A DNA stretch of 64,000 nt from an uncultured Sulfitobacter sp. (GCF_947499945.1 NZ_CANMQD010000001.1:248001-312000), one strand, 5' to 3'; shown: positions 45,650 to 55,949, counted from the first letter of the stretch. Notes: generated by a model not told the origin, from the sequence alone. Made by a program: numbers and translations.

Positions 45650-47778
45650 GCGGCGCCTGCCCTGCCTGTGCAGGCGTCCCCCTCCCGCAAGATTTTGACA
45701 AAGGCGCGAACGAGACAGCGCCCAAACTGCAATACTCCCTGCCCGACATCCACTGCGCCGCATGTATTGGAAAGATCGAGCGCGGCCTGTCTGGCATCAA
45801 CGGCGTCAGCAATGTCCGCGTGAACCTCTCGCTCAAGCGTTTGTCGGTCAGCGGCACCATGGACCCCGCGCGGATTGAAACCGCTCTGCGCGATCTGGGG
45901 TTTGATGCCTATCCGCTTGACCTTGAAGCGCTAAACACCGCCCGCGATACTGTCGGGCGTTCGCTGCTCACCCGCATGGCTGTCGCTGGTTTTGCCATGA
46001 TGAACGTCATGCTGCTGTCGATCGCCGTGTGGTCCGGTGCCACCGATACCACTCGCGATCTGTTCCACCTCATTTCCGCCGTGATCGCCCTGCCGGTTGT
46101 TGCCTATTCCGCCCAACCGTTTTTCCAGAACGCATGGACCGCCCTTCGCGTGGGCCGCCTGAACATGGATGTGCCGATCTCCCTTGCCATTCTGCTTGCC
46201 GCTGGCATGTCGCTGTTCGAGACGCTCAATGGCGGCGATCACGCCTATTTTGACGCGGCCCTGTCGCTCACTTTCTTTCTGCTCATTGGCCGCTTTATGG
46301 ATCACCGCACCCGCAGTGCCGCACGCTCCGCCGCCAAGGAGTTGACAGCACTTGAGGTCCAAACCGCCCAGCGCGTGAGGGATGGCATCACCCAAACGAT
46401 CCCCGTCTCCCAACTTAGACTTGGCGATATCATCACGGTTCCCACAGGCGCACGCGTGCCTGTTGACGGGGCGCTCGTGTCCGACCATGCCCTGATGGAC
46501 CGCTCTTTCCTCACGGGCGAATCCGCAGCCGTAGATGTGGCCCAAAACGCGATGCTACAAGCGGGCGAGATCAACGTCGCCGCCCCTCTCACCCTACGCG
46601 CTACTGCTGTGGGCGATGATACCACACTGCGCCGCATGGCCAGCATGGTTGAACTGGCCGAAAACAGCCGTAACAAATACACCGCTCTTGCAGACCGCGC
46701 TGCACAAATCTATGCCCCAGCCGTCCACCTTCTCGCGCTATTCGCATTTGTCGGTTGGGTCGCATATGATGGCGATATCCGCCACGCCCTCAACGTCGCA
46801 ATCGCCGTGCTGATCATCACCTGCCCCTGCGCCTTGGGCCTCGCTGTTCCTGCGGTCTCCACTGCCGCCATCAGCCGCCTCTTCTCGCTGGGTTATCTGG
46901 TCAAACACGCCACAGCCCTTGAACGTCTCGCGGAAGTCACCCGCGTTGTCTTTGACAAAACCGGCACGCTCTCCACCCCTTCCGTCACCCTGCCGACGCC
47001 CTTCTCTGACGATGAACGCGCCATTGCAAAAGCACTGGCACAAGCCTCCCATCATCCGCTCTCGCGCGCTCTTGTGATTGCCACAGGCGATATCGCCCCC
47101 GCCATGGTCGAGAATATTGTTGAGACGGTTGGTCAAGGGATCGAAGGCACGCTGAACGGTGAGAAAGTAGCCCTGGGCCGTGGCGCTTGGCTCGGAGCGG
47201 ATTTTGACGATCTGGGTCTGCGCATCGGTGCGGGACAAGCCCGCCAACTCGGCGCATCAGAGGCCCCCCGCGCAGGTGTCAAAACCGCGCTCAACGGGCT
47301 AAGCCAGCCTTGCGAAATCGTCACAGGCGATGCAACAGGTCCCGCCAACGCCTTCGCCGCCCAGCTTGGCCTGCCCGTGCGGGCCGATGTGCGCCCCGAT
47401 GCGAAACTGGCCTACCTCAATCAACTGGCCCGTGAGGGCGAGTATGTTTTGATGGTCGGGGATGGCCTCAACGATACTGCCGCCCTTGCCGCAGCCCATG
47501 CTTCTATCGCACCGGCATCAGCGCTTGATGCCTCGCGCAGCGCGTCCGATGTTGTGATCCTCAAAGACAGCTTTGAGGACATCCCACTGCTGCTGCGCAT
47601 CGCAGGCATGACCCGCCGCTTAAGCCAGGAAAACTTTGCCATCGCAGCACTCTATAATGCCATCGCCATCCCGATCGCCTTGGCAGGTTACGCCACTCCG
47701 CTGGCCGCAGCCTTGGCAATGTCAGCCTCTTCCATTACTGTCTTACTCAATGCCCAACGCATAAGGTTCTCAAAATGA
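45646..47778 (+). CDS. ccoI: CcoI (FixI), heavy-metal P-type ATPase for cbb3 copper supply
   Basis: 710 residues from GTG inside the ccoH stop. N-terminal metal sites: CPAC near residue 5 and the HMA motif HCAAC (in DIHCAACIGKIERGL). Eight helices carry the copper channel motif TCPCALGLAVPA. Actuator TGES, phosphorylation DKTGT, the HP motif (ASHHPLSRAL) and GDGLNDTAAL are all present. It exports copper for assembly of the CuB site of CcoN. Its stop overlaps the ccoS start. Confidence 0.95.
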   Translation: MSGACPACAGVPLPQDFDKGANETAPKLQYSLPDIHCAACIGKIERGLSGINGVSNVRVNLSLKRLSVSGTMDPARIETALRDLGFDAYPLDLEALNTARDTVGRSLLTRMAVAGFAMMNVMLLSIAVWSGATDTTRDLFHLISAVIALPVVAYSAQPFFQNAWTALRVGRLNMDVPISLAILLAAGMSLFETLNGGDHAYFDAALSLTFFLLIGRFMDHRTRSAARSAAKELTALEVQTAQRVRDGITQTIPVSQLRLGDIITVPTGARVPVDGALVSDHALMDRSFLTGESAAVDVAQNAMLQAGEINVAAPLTLRATAVGDDTTLRRMASMVELAENSRNKYTALADRAAQIYAPAVHLLALFAFVGWVAYDGDIRHALNVAIAVLIITCPCALGLAVPAVSTAAISRLFSLGYLVKHATALERLAEVTRVVFDKTGTLSTPSVTLPTPFSDDERAIAKALAQASHHPLSRALVIATGDIAPAMVENIVETVGQGIEGTLNGEKVALGRGAWLGADFDDLGLRIGAGQARQLGASEAPRAGVKTALNGLSQPCEIVTGDATGPANAFAAQLGLPVRADVRPDAKLAYLNQLAREGEYVLMVGDGLNDTAALAAAHASIAPASALDASRSASDVVILKDSFEDIPLLLRIAGMTRRLSQENFAIAALYNAIAIPIALAGYATPLAAALAMSASSITVLLNAQRIRFSK

Positions 47779-47915
47779 ACGTCCTTGTCATTCTTATCCC
47801 CGTCTCCTTGATCTTGGGCGCACTCGGGCTTGTTGCCTTCATCTGGACGGTCCGCTCGGACCAGTATGACGATGAGCAAGGCAATGCCGCGCGTATCCTG
47901 CTCGACGACGATTAA
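47775..47915 (+). CDS. ccoS: CcoS, cbb3 oxidase maturation protein
   Basis: 46 residues, too short for most gene finders. MNVLVILIPVSLILGALGLV is one helix, then AFIWTVRSDQYDDEQGNAAR with the conserved W-(T/A)-x-R-x-x-Q-(Y/F)-D-D signature, ending in an Asp tail. CcoS is required for haem/copper insertion into cbb3 oxidase. Its ATG overlaps the ccoI TGA. Confidence 0.93.
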   Translation: MNVLVILIPVSLILGALGLVAFIWTVRSDQYDDEQGNAARILLDDD

Positions 47916-47971
47916 CGCCTAAGCCCTGTCAGTTTAATGAAGCGTTAACCACTCCCCTTTATGTAAAGCGG

Positions 47972-48400
47972 ATGCTCAAAACATGCGCCCTCATCCTGCC
48001 TGCCCTGATCCCCTCTTGGCGGTTTTTCCAGACGGTTGAGGCATCGCCGCGCGTCGAGTGGACACTCCTCGCCACTGCGCGGGAAACACCCTCCAAATGG
48101 CACCCACTACGCCCCTGCCCTGAGACAGTGACCCCCCTGCAAATGCTCGCACGGTTGTTCTGGAACCCTGCGAGAAACGACGCCCTTTATATCACCTCCT
48201 GCGCCGAGCGGATCGCGTTGGGCCTTTGCCCACACAGCGTGGGTGAGATCACGACCCGCATCCTGCGCGACATCACCACCCTCCCTATCCACAGCTGCAC
48301 CAAACTGATGCAGTTCAGGCTAGTGTTTGTGGCCCACAACGGGACGGAACTGACGCGGGAGACGGTCTTTCTTTCCACCCCTGTCGCCACCCTCAGATGA
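47972..48400 (+). CDS. Conserved hypothetical protein (LIPALIPSWRFF type)
   Basis: 142 residues. The start MLKTCALILPALIPSWRFFQ is characteristic of a small Rhodobacteraceae protein family; the rest is globular with conserved Trp/Arg/Phe patches (PSPRVEWTLLATA-like, RLFWNPARNDALYITSCAER, HSCTKLMQFRLVFVAHNG). No catalytic motif is recognisable. It lies 57 bases after ccoS and its stop overlaps the next start (ATGA), pairing it with an HTTM-type membrane protein. Confidence 0.72.
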   Translation: MLKTCALILPALIPSWRFFQTVEASPRVEWTLLATARETPSKWHPLRPCPETVTPLQMLARLFWNPARNDALYITSCAERIALGLCPHSVGEITTRILRDITTLPIHSCTKLMQFRLVFVAHNGTELTRETVFLSTPVATLR

Positions 48401-49086
48401 GCTTGGAACTGGCCCAGCGCTTTACCGAAATCCTGCTCGCCCTCGCATTCTTACAACAAAGCGCCGAGCATATGAGCGGCCCCAACGCCGCCCGCGCCCT
48501 GTTTCTTACGCGTGCAGTACTCTGCCTTGCGCTTCTCACAGGTGTTTATTCTGACTGGTCCTTGGTCGCTCTCAGCATCCACAGCATTGCAGTCCTCCAC
48601 CGGTATAACGGCCCCTATAATGGCGGCAGTGACCGAATGGGCCTGCTGATCCTCTATTGCCTGACGCTGTCGCACTGGCTCCCCGAAGGGCCACTGACGC
48701 AAACCGCATTCGCCTATCTGGGCGTGCAGGTGATCCTGTCCTATTTCATCTCCGGCTGGGTCAAAATCCTCAACCCCGCGTGGCGCAGCGGTGCGGCTTT
48801 GCGCGATGTCTTTGCCTTCTCGGCCTATCCCGTGGCCGAAAACCTGCGCGCCCTTGCGCCCCATCCCCGCGCCATGCGGACCGCATCATGGGCCGTCATC
48901 GGGTTCGAGGTTCTGTTCCCGCTCGCCCTGCTCAACCAGACGCTACTGATCGCGGCCCTCGCCTGCGCCGCTGCTTTCCACATCGCAAATGCCTGCCTCT
49001 TTGGCCTGAACCGCTTTGTCTGGTTCTGGCTCGCCGCATACCCGTCAATCCTCTGGCTCCAGTCGCGCCTGATCGCGCCTGCCTGA
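48397..49086 (+). CDS. HTTM-type (vitamin K carboxylase-like) integral membrane protein
   Basis: 229 residues with about six transmembrane helices. The loop HRYNGPYNGGSDRMGLL and the helix-edge FISGWVKILNPAWRSGAALRD resemble the HTTM domain of vitamin K-dependent gamma-carboxylase homologues, here without a carboxylase domain. Similar stand-alone HTTM proteins are often paired with a small DCC-type or otherwise uncharacterised partner; here the partner is the preceding overlapping gene. The catalysed reaction is unknown. Confidence 0.78.
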   Translation: MSLELAQRFTEILLALAFLQQSAEHMSGPNAARALFLTRAVLCLALLTGVYSDWSLVALSIHSIAVLHRYNGPYNGGSDRMGLLILYCLTLSHWLPEGPLTQTAFAYLGVQVILSYFISGWVKILNPAWRSGAALRDVFAFSAYPVAENLRALAPHPRAMRTASWAVIGFEVLFPLALLNQTLLIAALACAAAFHIANACLFGLNRFVWFWLAAYPSILWLQSRLIAPA

Positions 49087-49157
49087 TCTTCTGCTGGCCT
49101 CAGAGCAAACACCTGTGCAAAGCTGTGACAAACACCCCTGATCGCGAGAAATGCCAG

Positions 49158-51203
49158 ATGACAAATGATCCCCTGCTCCAACCGTTCCAGCTCAAACATC
49201 TGACGCTCAAAAACCGCATTATGACCACCAGCCATGAACCCGCCTATCCCGAGGACGGCATGCCCAAAGACCGCTACCGCGCTTATCACGCGGAGCGCGC
49301 TAAGGCGGGCGTCGCCCTTGCCATGACCGCAGGCTCGGCGGCCGTGTCCCGCGACAGCCCGCCTGTGTTCAACAACATCCTCGCCTACCGCGACGAGGTG
49401 GTGCCATGGATCCAGAACCTCACCGATGCCTGCCACGAGCACGGCTGCGCCACGATGATCCAGCTGACGCATCTGGGCCGCCGCACCACTTGGAACAAGG
49501 GCGACTGGCTGCCTTCCGTCTCGTCGTCAAAACACCGCGAACCCGCCCACCGCGCCTTCCCCAAACTGATCGAAGATTGGGACATCGACCGCATCATCAC
49601 CGACTTCGCCGACGCCGCCGAGCGGATGAAGGCAGGCGGCATGGACGGGATCGAACTTCAAGTTTATGGCCACCTGCTTGACCAATTCTGGTCGCCTTTG
49701 ACCAATGACCTGACGGGGCCCTACGGTGCTGACACGCTGGAAAACCGTATGCGCTTCCCGCTTGATGTTCTTGCCGCCATACGCAAGCGTGTGGGCGCGG
49801 AATTCATCGTCGGCTTCCGCTATACGGCGGACGAGGCGCAAAAGGGCGGCATCACCCCCGAGGAAGGCCTGCTCATCTCCGAAAAGCTGGCAGCGACAGG
49901 CCAGCTTGATTTTCTCAACGTGATCCGTGGCCGCATCCATACCGATCCCGCCATGACTGATCTGATCCCCATTCAGGGCATGAAGGGCGCACCCCATCTC
50001 GACTTTGCGGGTGAAGTCAAGAAACGCACAGGCATGCCAACGTTCCATGCTGCCAAAATCCCCGATGTGGCAACTGCACGCCATGCAATCGAGGCTGGAT
50101 TGCTGGATATGGTCGGCATGACCCGCGCCCATATGGCTGACCCCCATGTGGTGCAGAAAATCATGGAGGGGCGCGAGCATGACATCCGCCCCTGCGTAGG
50201 CGCCACCTACTGCCTTGATCGCATCTATCAGGCGGGCGATGCCCTGTGCATCCACAACGCCGCCACAGGCCGCGAACTCACCATGCCCCACACGATTGCC
50301 CCCGCCGAAACACAGCGCAAAGTTGTCATTATCGGCGCAGGCCCCGCAGGACTGGAAGCTGCCCGCATCGCGGCAGAGCGCGGCCACCGCGTCACCGTCT
50401 TTGAGGCCCAGCCCGATCCGGGTGGTCAAATCCGCCTCACAGCCCAAACCCCGCGCCGCCGCGAGATGATCTCGATCATCGACTGGCGCATGTCACAATG
50501 TGCCGCGCGCGATGTGGTGTTCCATTTCAACACATGGGCCGAAGCCGATGATATCACTTCCCTAAACCCCGACGTGGTCATCGTCGCCACGGGCGGCATC
50601 CCCAATCTTGAGCTGTTCGAAACAGGCACCGAGGCCGCCCATGTCGTCAGCGCGTGGGACATCATCGCAGGCGATGTGCGCCCCGCCCAGAATATCCTGA
50701 TTTACGATGAGAGCGGCGATCACCCCGCGCTCCAAGCGGCTGAAATCGCCGCTAATTCTGGCGCAAAGGTCGAGATTATGACCCCTGATCGCACCTTCGC
50801 TCCCGACATCATGGCGATGAACCTCGTCCCCTATATGCGCAGCTTGCAGGACAAGGACGTGACCTTCACCGTCACCCGCCGCCTGCTCGGCGTGGCAAAG
50901 GACGGCAACAAACTCACCGCGACCATCGGCACCGATTACAGCGATCATACCGACCTGCGGACGTACGATCAGGTCATCGTCAACTACGGCACACTGCCGC
51001 TGGATGACCTCTATTTCGACCTAAAACCGCTCAGCAGCAATGGCGGCGCGGTGGATCAGGACGCCCTAATCGCTGGCACGCCCCAGACCCTCACCCGCAA
51101 TGACGCTGGCACATACCAGCTGTTCCGCATCGGTGACGCCGTCTCGGCGCGCAACATCCACGCTGCGATCTATGATGCCCTGCGGCTGGTCAAAGATATC
51201 TAG
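49158..51203 (+). CDS. FMN/FAD oxidoreductase of the TMADH / dienoyl-CoA reductase family (possible N-methylproline demethylase)
   Basis: 681 residues from MTNDPLLQPFQLKHLTLKNR. An OYE-type FMN barrel fills the first ~370 residues (SHEPAYPEDGMPKDRYRAYH, then QLTHLGRR). A Cys cluster region CVGATYCLDRIYQAGDALC follows at about 345-365, then an FAD/NAD domain with IGAGPAGLEAARIA near 390. Such enzymes demethylate or reduce amines and enoyl-CoAs. Stachydrine/N-methylproline demethylases look alike, but the substrate is inferred. The second Cys of the usual C-x2-C-x3-C is missing. Confidence 0.85.
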   Translation: MTNDPLLQPFQLKHLTLKNRIMTTSHEPAYPEDGMPKDRYRAYHAERAKAGVALAMTAGSAAVSRDSPPVFNNILAYRDEVVPWIQNLTDACHEHGCATMIQLTHLGRRTTWNKGDWLPSVSSSKHREPAHRAFPKLIEDWDIDRIITDFADAAERMKAGGMDGIELQVYGHLLDQFWSPLTNDLTGPYGADTLENRMRFPLDVLAAIRKRVGAEFIVGFRYTADEAQKGGITPEEGLLISEKLAATGQLDFLNVIRGRIHTDPAMTDLIPIQGMKGAPHLDFAGEVKKRTGMPTFHAAKIPDVATARHAIEAGLLDMVGMTRAHMADPHVVQKIMEGREHDIRPCVGATYCLDRIYQAGDALCIHNAATGRELTMPHTIAPAETQRKVVIIGAGPAGLEAARIAAERGHRVTVFEAQPDPGGQIRLTAQTPRRREMISIIDWRMSQCAARDVVFHFNTWAEADDITSLNPDVVIVATGGIPNLELFETGTEAAHVVSAWDIIAGDVRPAQNILIYDESGDHPALQAAEIAANSGAKVEIMTPDRTFAPDIMAMNLVPYMRSLQDKDVTFTVTRRLLGVAKDGNKLTATIGTDYSDHTDLRTYDQVIVNYGTLPLDDLYFDLKPLSSNGGAVDQDALIAGTPQTLTRNDAGTYQLFRIGDAVSARNIHAAIYDALRLVKDI

Positions 51204-52651
51204 GACGCCAGATAGTCCTGCACCATCTGCGGCAAGCGGTGCGCCCATGGGGCCGCCTTCTCCAACTCGGCACAGACCGCGATCAGTTCGGCATCCGCCC
51301 CGAACGGGGCCGCCAGATGCACACCCACAGGCAGGCCATCCGCCGTCCAATGCATCGGCACAGTCGCCGCGGGCTGTCCACTGGCGTTGAAGGTCGCGCA
51401 AAACGGCGAATATTCAAACACGCCGCCTTTGCCCACACGGTAATTCTCGTAATCATCGCGCTCATGGGTAAAGCGGCCCACCGCTGCGGGTGGCTCTGCC
51501 AATGTGGCCGACAGCAAAATGTCATAATCACCAAACGCCGCTGCCATCTCGCGCCCGTAGGCATGCACTTTGTTGACTGCCTCCAGATACTCAGCACCCG
51601 AAATCCCACGCGCAAATTCAACCCCGCTTGCTGCAACGCCCTGCACATCCCCCTGCTGCATCCCGCGCCCTTTGGATTTCAGTGTCTTTTCGATCCACAG
51701 CGCCGTGCCACAGGCCACAATCTTGGTCCATGCCCGCATCATCCCGTCATGATCTGCCGACGGACAGGCGGGAACGACGTCATGCCCCAAACCCTCAAGG
51801 ATATGCGCCGTCTTATTCACCGCGTTGCGGCACTCGGGATGAATTGCACCACCCGTAAATCGCGTCTCACACACTCCTACCCGCAAGCGCCTCGGCGGCA
51901 TTGTGATCGCGGCACTATAGGTCGTTTCCATCGCAGGTGCCGCATAGGGCGCGCCCAGATCAGGCCCCGCACAGGCATCCATCATCGCCGCATTATCGCG
52001 CACTGAGCGGCTGAGGAAGCCGTCAATCGCCATCCCGCCCCAACCCTCGCCAGAGGCAGGCCCGTCAGGGAACCGCGCCCGCGTTGCCTTGAAACCAAAC
52101 AAACCGCAACTCGACGCGGGAATACGCACCGACCCGCCCCCATCCGAGCCATGGGCCATCGGCACAATCCCCGCCGCCACTGCGGCCCCCGCACCGCCCG
52201 ACGATCCGCCACTGGTGCGCGTCACATCCCACGGGTTGCGCGTAGGCCCGCCATAAACCGCCGCCTCTGTCACAGGCCCCACGCCGCCCTCGGGGGAAGT
52301 CGTCCGCCCGAATGTCACAACCCCCGTCGCCCGCATCCTGCGGTAAATCTCGCTGTCATAGGTGTAGCGCGTGTTTTTAAGCAGGTTCGAGCCGCTATGC
52401 GTCGGGAAATCAATCGCCTCCGCGCTCAAATCCTTTATCAGAAACGGCACACCTTTGAACGGCCCCTCGGGCAGCCCGTCCTTGATCGCCTGCCGCGCGA
52501 CCTCCTCTTGCATCAGCACCACTGCGTTGAGCGCAGGGTTCAGTGCCGCCACCCGCGCCAGCGCCTCATCCAACAACTCGTCAGGTGACGCCGCCCCCGT
52601 CGCCACAAGAGATGCAAGATGGGTGGCGTCAGGCGGTGTCTGTGCGATCAT
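51200..52651 (-). CDS. Amidase (amidase-signature family)
   Basis: 483 residues from the ATG preceded by AAAGGA. The catalytic Lys is in LIKDLSAEA, and the signature [14 protein letters not shown] plus [21 protein letters not shown] contains the cis-Ser/Ser pair. It hydrolyses an amide (or an ester) bond in the cytoplasm. Short segments inside match other amidase-signature proteins including GatA, but it lacks the GatA context and no gatC is adjacent. Its stop overlaps that of the flavoprotein gene by four bases. Confidence 0.92.
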   Translation of the reverse strand: MIAQTPPDATHLASLVATGAASPDELLDEALARVAALNPALNAVVLMQEEVARQAIKDGLPEGPFKGVPFLIKDLSAEAIDFPTHSGSNLLKNTRYTYDSEIYRRMRATGVVTFGRTTSPEGGVGPVTEAAVYGGPTRNPWDVTRTSGGSSGGAGAAVAAGIVPMAHGSDGGGSVRIPASSCGLFGFKATRARFPDGPASGEGWGGMAIDGFLSRSVRDNAAMMDACAGPDLGAPYAAPAMETTYSAAITMPPRRLRVGVCETRFTGGAIHPECRNAVNKTAHILEGLGHDVVPACPSADHDGMMRAWTKIVACGTALWIEKTLKSKGRGMQQGDVQGVAASGVEFARGISGAEYLEAVNKVHAYGREMAAAFGDYDILLSATLAEPPAAVGRFTHERDDYENYRVGKGGVFEYSPFCATFNASGQPAATVPMHWTADGLPVGVHLAAPFGADAELIAVCAELEKAAPWAHRLPQMVQDYLAS

Positions 52652-52745
52652 GGCGTGTTCCTTTAGCAAAATGCGGTGTTGCCCCAGCATAGGCACCTCA
52701 CCCCGCCCGACAAAAGCACTTTCCGCGCGCCCGCTCCAAAACGCC

Positions 52746-52772
52746 AAAAGGCCCCGACAACTGCCAGAGCCT
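52746..52772 (-). terminator. Terminator of the SnoaL-like gene
   Basis: On the minus strand AGGCTCTG pairs with CGGGGCCT (8 bp with two G-T pairs) and is followed by TTTT. It lies 24 bases after the stop. Confidence 0.6.
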
Positions 52773-52796
52773 CTTGACCGCTATTTTTTGAGTTGT

Positions 52797-53186
52797 TCAG
52801 CCCTGCGCCATCAGATGCGCCCCGAACGGATTGTCGATCACCATCAGCCAGCACCCGTCCGCCTGCCTGCGCAGTACCACCACCGAAAACCCGCTCTGCT
52901 CGATTTCTGATCCGTCAGGTGCAGTCATTTTCATATCCCAAGTCGAGGAGTGCAGTGCGATGTCGCCGGTCTGGATAATCTCATGTGCTTTCACGCTGAT
53001 CTGTGGCTTCATCCCGATGAAATGCCCGAACGCCCCGCGCAAAGCGTCAGTTCCTTGCGCCACCATCCCTGGCTGGCCCTGCATCGCGCCACCCTGTTCA
53101 AAAGTGGCAAGGATCGCCTCCATATCCCCTGCTGCGACTGCGGCGTTATTCGCTTCGACGACTGCGTTGATCTGTGCGTTTTCCAT
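52797..53186 (-). CDS. SnoaL/DUF4440-like small protein
   Basis: 129 residues from the ATG with AAGGAAG upstream. The pattern NAVVEANNAAVAAGDMEAIL, GFSVVVLRRQADGCWLMVID and a terminal Pro/Asn stretch matches the NTF2-like cone fold (SnoaL or DUF4440), which binds small hydrophobic ligands or acts as an isomerase/hydrolase. No catalytic residue can be assigned. It precedes the amidase on the same strand, separated by a terminator. Confidence 0.8.
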   Translation of the reverse strand: MENAQINAVVEANNAAVAAGDMEAILATFEQGGAMQGQPGMVAQGTDALRGAFGHFIGMKPQISVKAHEIIQTGDIALHSSTWDMKMTAPDGSEIEQSGFSVVVLRRQADGCWLMVIDNPFGAHLMAQG

Positions 53187-53421
53187 TGTCTGTCTTCCTT
53201 TGCCTGTTTGTTTTCCTATGACCTGTCTAACAGCCTCTAGTGACAGAAAATGGCAGGAGTGTTGAGAACTGAACAAATTATCTCATTTCCCGCTAGCCAA
53301 TAGAATCATTTGCTTACCGATTGCCCGGCACCTCGTGCCATCTTGACGTTGAAAACCCCGCACGACAGTGAGACAAGACCGCCAACACGCGCCTGCGCAC
53401 CAATAACCCGAGAGATTTCCC

Positions 53422-53871
53422 ATGACCGCCAAAACCCGAATTGCCCTGTCCAGCGATCACGCCGCCATTGACCTGCGCCGCGCCATCGCCGCGCACATCA
53501 CCGCCCAAGGGTATGAGGCCATCGACATCGGCCCCACCTCCCCCGAAAGCACACATTACCCCCAACACGGCGCTGCCGCTGCCAATCTGGTGGCCTCTGG
53601 CGATTGCGACCTTGGTATCATCCTTTGCGGGACAGGTCAGGGCATCATGATGGCCGCCAATAAGGTAAAAGGCATCCGCTGCGGGGTCTGCTCTGATACC
53701 TTCTCTGCACAGATGATCCGGGAGCATAACGACGCAAACATGCTGTCGCTTGGCGCACGTATTGTGGACGAGGCACAGGCTCTCCAAATCGTCGATGCCT
53801 TTCTGGGTGCCCAATTCGAAGGCGGCCGCCACGCCACTCGTGTCGATATGATCACCGCACTCGAAGCCTAG
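53422..53871 (+). CDS. rpiB: RpiB, ribose-5-phosphate isomerase B
   Basis: 149 residues, standard. The start IALSSDHAAIDLR, the nucleophilic loop ILCGTGQGIMMAANKVKGIR (with the active Cys) and REHNDANMLSLGAR are diagnostic. It interconverts ribose-5-P and ribulose-5-P. A short gap of 75 bases separates it from gatB; the weak TTGACG / -10 upstream of rpiB is not convincing. Cytoplasmic. Confidence 0.95.
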   Translation: MTAKTRIALSSDHAAIDLRRAIAAHITAQGYEAIDIGPTSPESTHYPQHGAAAANLVASGDCDLGIILCGTGQGIMMAANKVKGIRCGVCSDTFSAQMIREHNDANMLSLGARIVDEAQALQIVDAFLGAQFEGGRHATRVDMITALEA

Positions 53872-53946
53872 ACCCCACCGCCCCTTGAACCACCCCTTGC
53901 GCCCCGCTAAACCAAAGCGCAACAACCATTGATAAGGTGCCATCCC

Positions 53947-55458
53947 ATGCTCGACCTCACCTATGACACACCTAAAGTCCGCACCATTGCAGGGGCTAAA
54001 CAGGATTGGGAGCTTGTCATCGGCATGGAGGTGCACGCGCAGGTTTCCTCCAACGCCAAACTCTTCTCCGCCGCCTCCACCAAATTTGGCGCAGAGCCGA
54101 ACAGCAATGTTGCCTTTGTGGATGCTGCCATGCCCGGCATGCTGCCCACGCTGAACGAATACTGCGTCGAGCAAGCGGTGCGCACAGGCCTCGGCCTCAA
54201 GGCAAAGATCAACCTCTGGTCTGCCTTTGACCGCAAAAACTATTTCTACCCCGACCTGCCGCAAGGCTACCAGATTTCACAGCTTTACCACCCCATCGTG
54301 GGCGAAGGTGAAGTGCTGGTCGAGATGGGCGATGGCACGGCCCGCATGGTCGGCGTCGAGCGTATCCACCTTGAACAGGACGCGGGCAAATCCATCCACG
54401 ACATGGACCCTAACATGTCCTTCGTCGATCTGAACCGCACAGGCGTGGCGCTCATGGAAATCGTGAGCCGCCCCGACATTCGCGGCCCCGAAGAGGCCGC
54501 AGCCTACCTCGCCAAACTGCGCCAAATCCTGCGCTACCTCGGGACGTGTAACGGCGACATGCAGTCCGGTGCCATGCGCGCCGACGTCAACGTCTCCATT
54601 TGCGCGCCGGGCCAGTACGAGAAATATGCAGCCACAGGCGACTTCTCCCACCTCGGCACCCGCTGCGAGATCAAGAACATGAACTCCATGCGCTTCATCC
54701 AACAAGCCATTGATGTAGAAGCAAAACGCCAGATCGCAATCGTTGAGGGCGGCGGTGAAGTCACCCAAGAAACACGCCTGTTTGATCCAGACAAGCAGGA
54801 AACCCGCTCCATGCGGTCCAAGGAAGAGGCACACGACTACCGCTACTTCCCAGACCCCGACCTTCTGCCACTGGAGATCGAGCAGTCGTGGGTGGACCAA
54901 ATCCAAGCAACTCTGCCAGAGCTTCCAGACGCCAAAAAGGCCCGCTTCATCAACGACTTCGGCCTGTCCGACTATGACGCAAGTGTGCTGACCGCCGACC
55001 TCGACAGCTCAAGCTATTTCGAGGAAACAGCCCAAGGCCGCGACGGCAAGATGTGCGCAAACTGGGTCATCAACGAGCTGTTTGGCCGTCTCAAGAAGGA
55101 CGAAAAAGACATCTCTGAGTCCCCCGTCACCCCCGCCATGCTCGGCGGGATCGTGGACCTCATCGCCAGCGACGCCATCAGCGGCAAAATCGGCAAAGAC
55201 GTGTTCGAGATCACCTACACCACAGGCCGCGATCCGGCGGAGGTGGTCGAGACCGAAGGCCTCAAACAAGTCACCGACACAGGTGCCATCGAGGCCGCCG
55301 TAGACGAAATCATCGCCGCCAACCCCGATCAAGTGGCCAAAGCCCGCGAGAACCCCAAGCTGGCAGGCTGGTTCGTCGGTCAGGTGATGAAAGCCACAGG
55401 CGGCAAGGCCAACCCGAAGGCGGTGAACGATCTGGTCGCCGCCAAACTCAAAGGCTGA
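53947..55458 (+). CDS. gatB: GatB, Asp-tRNA(Asn)/Glu-tRNA(Gln) amidotransferase subunit B
   Basis: 503 residues from the ATG preceded by AAGGTG; an upstream in-frame codon lacks a site. [16 protein letters not shown] is the diagnostic N-terminal motif, followed by [20 protein letters not shown], then [13 protein letters not shown] and the C-terminal YqeY-like tail domain (from about 355). It phosphorylates and amidates mischarged Glu-tRNA(Gln) or Asp-tRNA(Asn) with GatA and GatC, which lie elsewhere. A strong terminator follows. Confidence 0.97.
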   Translation: MLDLTYDTPKVRTIAGAKQDWELVIGMEVHAQVSSNAKLFSAASTKFGAEPNSNVAFVDAAMPGMLPTLNEYCVEQAVRTGLGLKAKINLWSAFDRKNYFYPDLPQGYQISQLYHPIVGEGEVLVEMGDGTARMVGVERIHLEQDAGKSIHDMDPNMSFVDLNRTGVALMEIVSRPDIRGPEEAAAYLAKLRQILRYLGTCNGDMQSGAMRADVNVSICAPGQYEKYAATGDFSHLGTRCEIKNMNSMRFIQQAIDVEAKRQIAIVEGGGEVTQETRLFDPDKQETRSMRSKEEAHDYRYFPDPDLLPLEIEQSWVDQIQATLPELPDAKKARFINDFGLSDYDASVLTADLDSSSYFEETAQGRDGKMCANWVINELFGRLKKDEKDISESPVTPAMLGGIVDLIASDAISGKIGKDVFEITYTTGRDPAEVVETEGLKQVTDTGAIEAAVDEIIAANPDQVAKARENPKLAGWFVGQVMKATGGKANPKAVNDLVAAKLKG

Positions 55459-55462
55459 GATG

Positions 55463-55498
55463 AAAACTGGGCGTCACCATCAGTGCGCCCAGTTTTTA
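55463..55498. terminator. Bidirectional terminator after gatB
   Basis: AAAACTGGGCG pairs with CGCCCAGTTTT (11 bp). A run of five T follows on the plus strand and AAAA precedes it, so it can stop transcription from both sides. Confidence 0.92.
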
Positions 55499-55538
55499 AT
55501 AAATGAGATAATACGCAAAGCCACCGCTATGAGGTGAC

Positions 55539-55949
55539 TTAGAACACTTCGTTCGGGCCACCGAAATCACCAGTTCCTACGGGCGCAGCCGCATCATCCC
55601 CCTCCGTTTTAACCCCACCAATTCCCACACCAAAATCAAACTCGCGGCTCTGTAAATCAAGCCCCATATCCAACCCGATATAGCTGTCATCCATCAAATA
55701 CGCCGCCCCCACGGTTGGCCGCATGCTCCGCGATTTGAGCATGTAATCCAGCCCCAAAGTCGCGGCAAAACTGTCCTCGTCATCGTCCGAGAACAGGCGC
55801 ACGCCCACACCCACACCCGCATCCACTTCACCCCCGCCAAAAGTCAGGCTCAGCCCGAACCCGACCGCAGGGTCCGCCGCAGCTGGCCGAACAAGCGTCA
55901 GGGCGAGTGTCAGGGCAAGGGCGGATGCAGCGGCAAGTTTTTTGGTCAT
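55539..55949 (-). CDS. Secreted protein, possible small beta-barrel
   Basis: 136 residues. The signal MTKKLAAASALALTLALTLV ends near AAA-D. The mature chain alternates Gly/Val-rich strands (VGFGLSLTFGGGEVDAGVGV, YIGLDMGLDLQSREFDFGVG) as in outer-membrane beta-barrels, with Asp-rich turns. It is unlike any named family here. A terminator shared with gatB ends it. Confidence 0.72.
   Translation of the reverse strand: MTKKLAAASALALTLALTLVRPAAADPAVGFGLSLTFGGGEVDAGVGVGVRLFSDDDEDSFAATLGLDYMLKSRSMRPTVGAAYLMDDSYIGLDMGLDLQSREFDFGVGIGGVKTEGDDAAAPVGTGDFGGPNEVF

Noticed and set aside
48657..49157. Upstream extension of the flavoprotein frame into the HTTM gene
   Set aside because: The extra ~167 residues are in another frame of a clear membrane-protein gene and precede the family's normal N-terminus.
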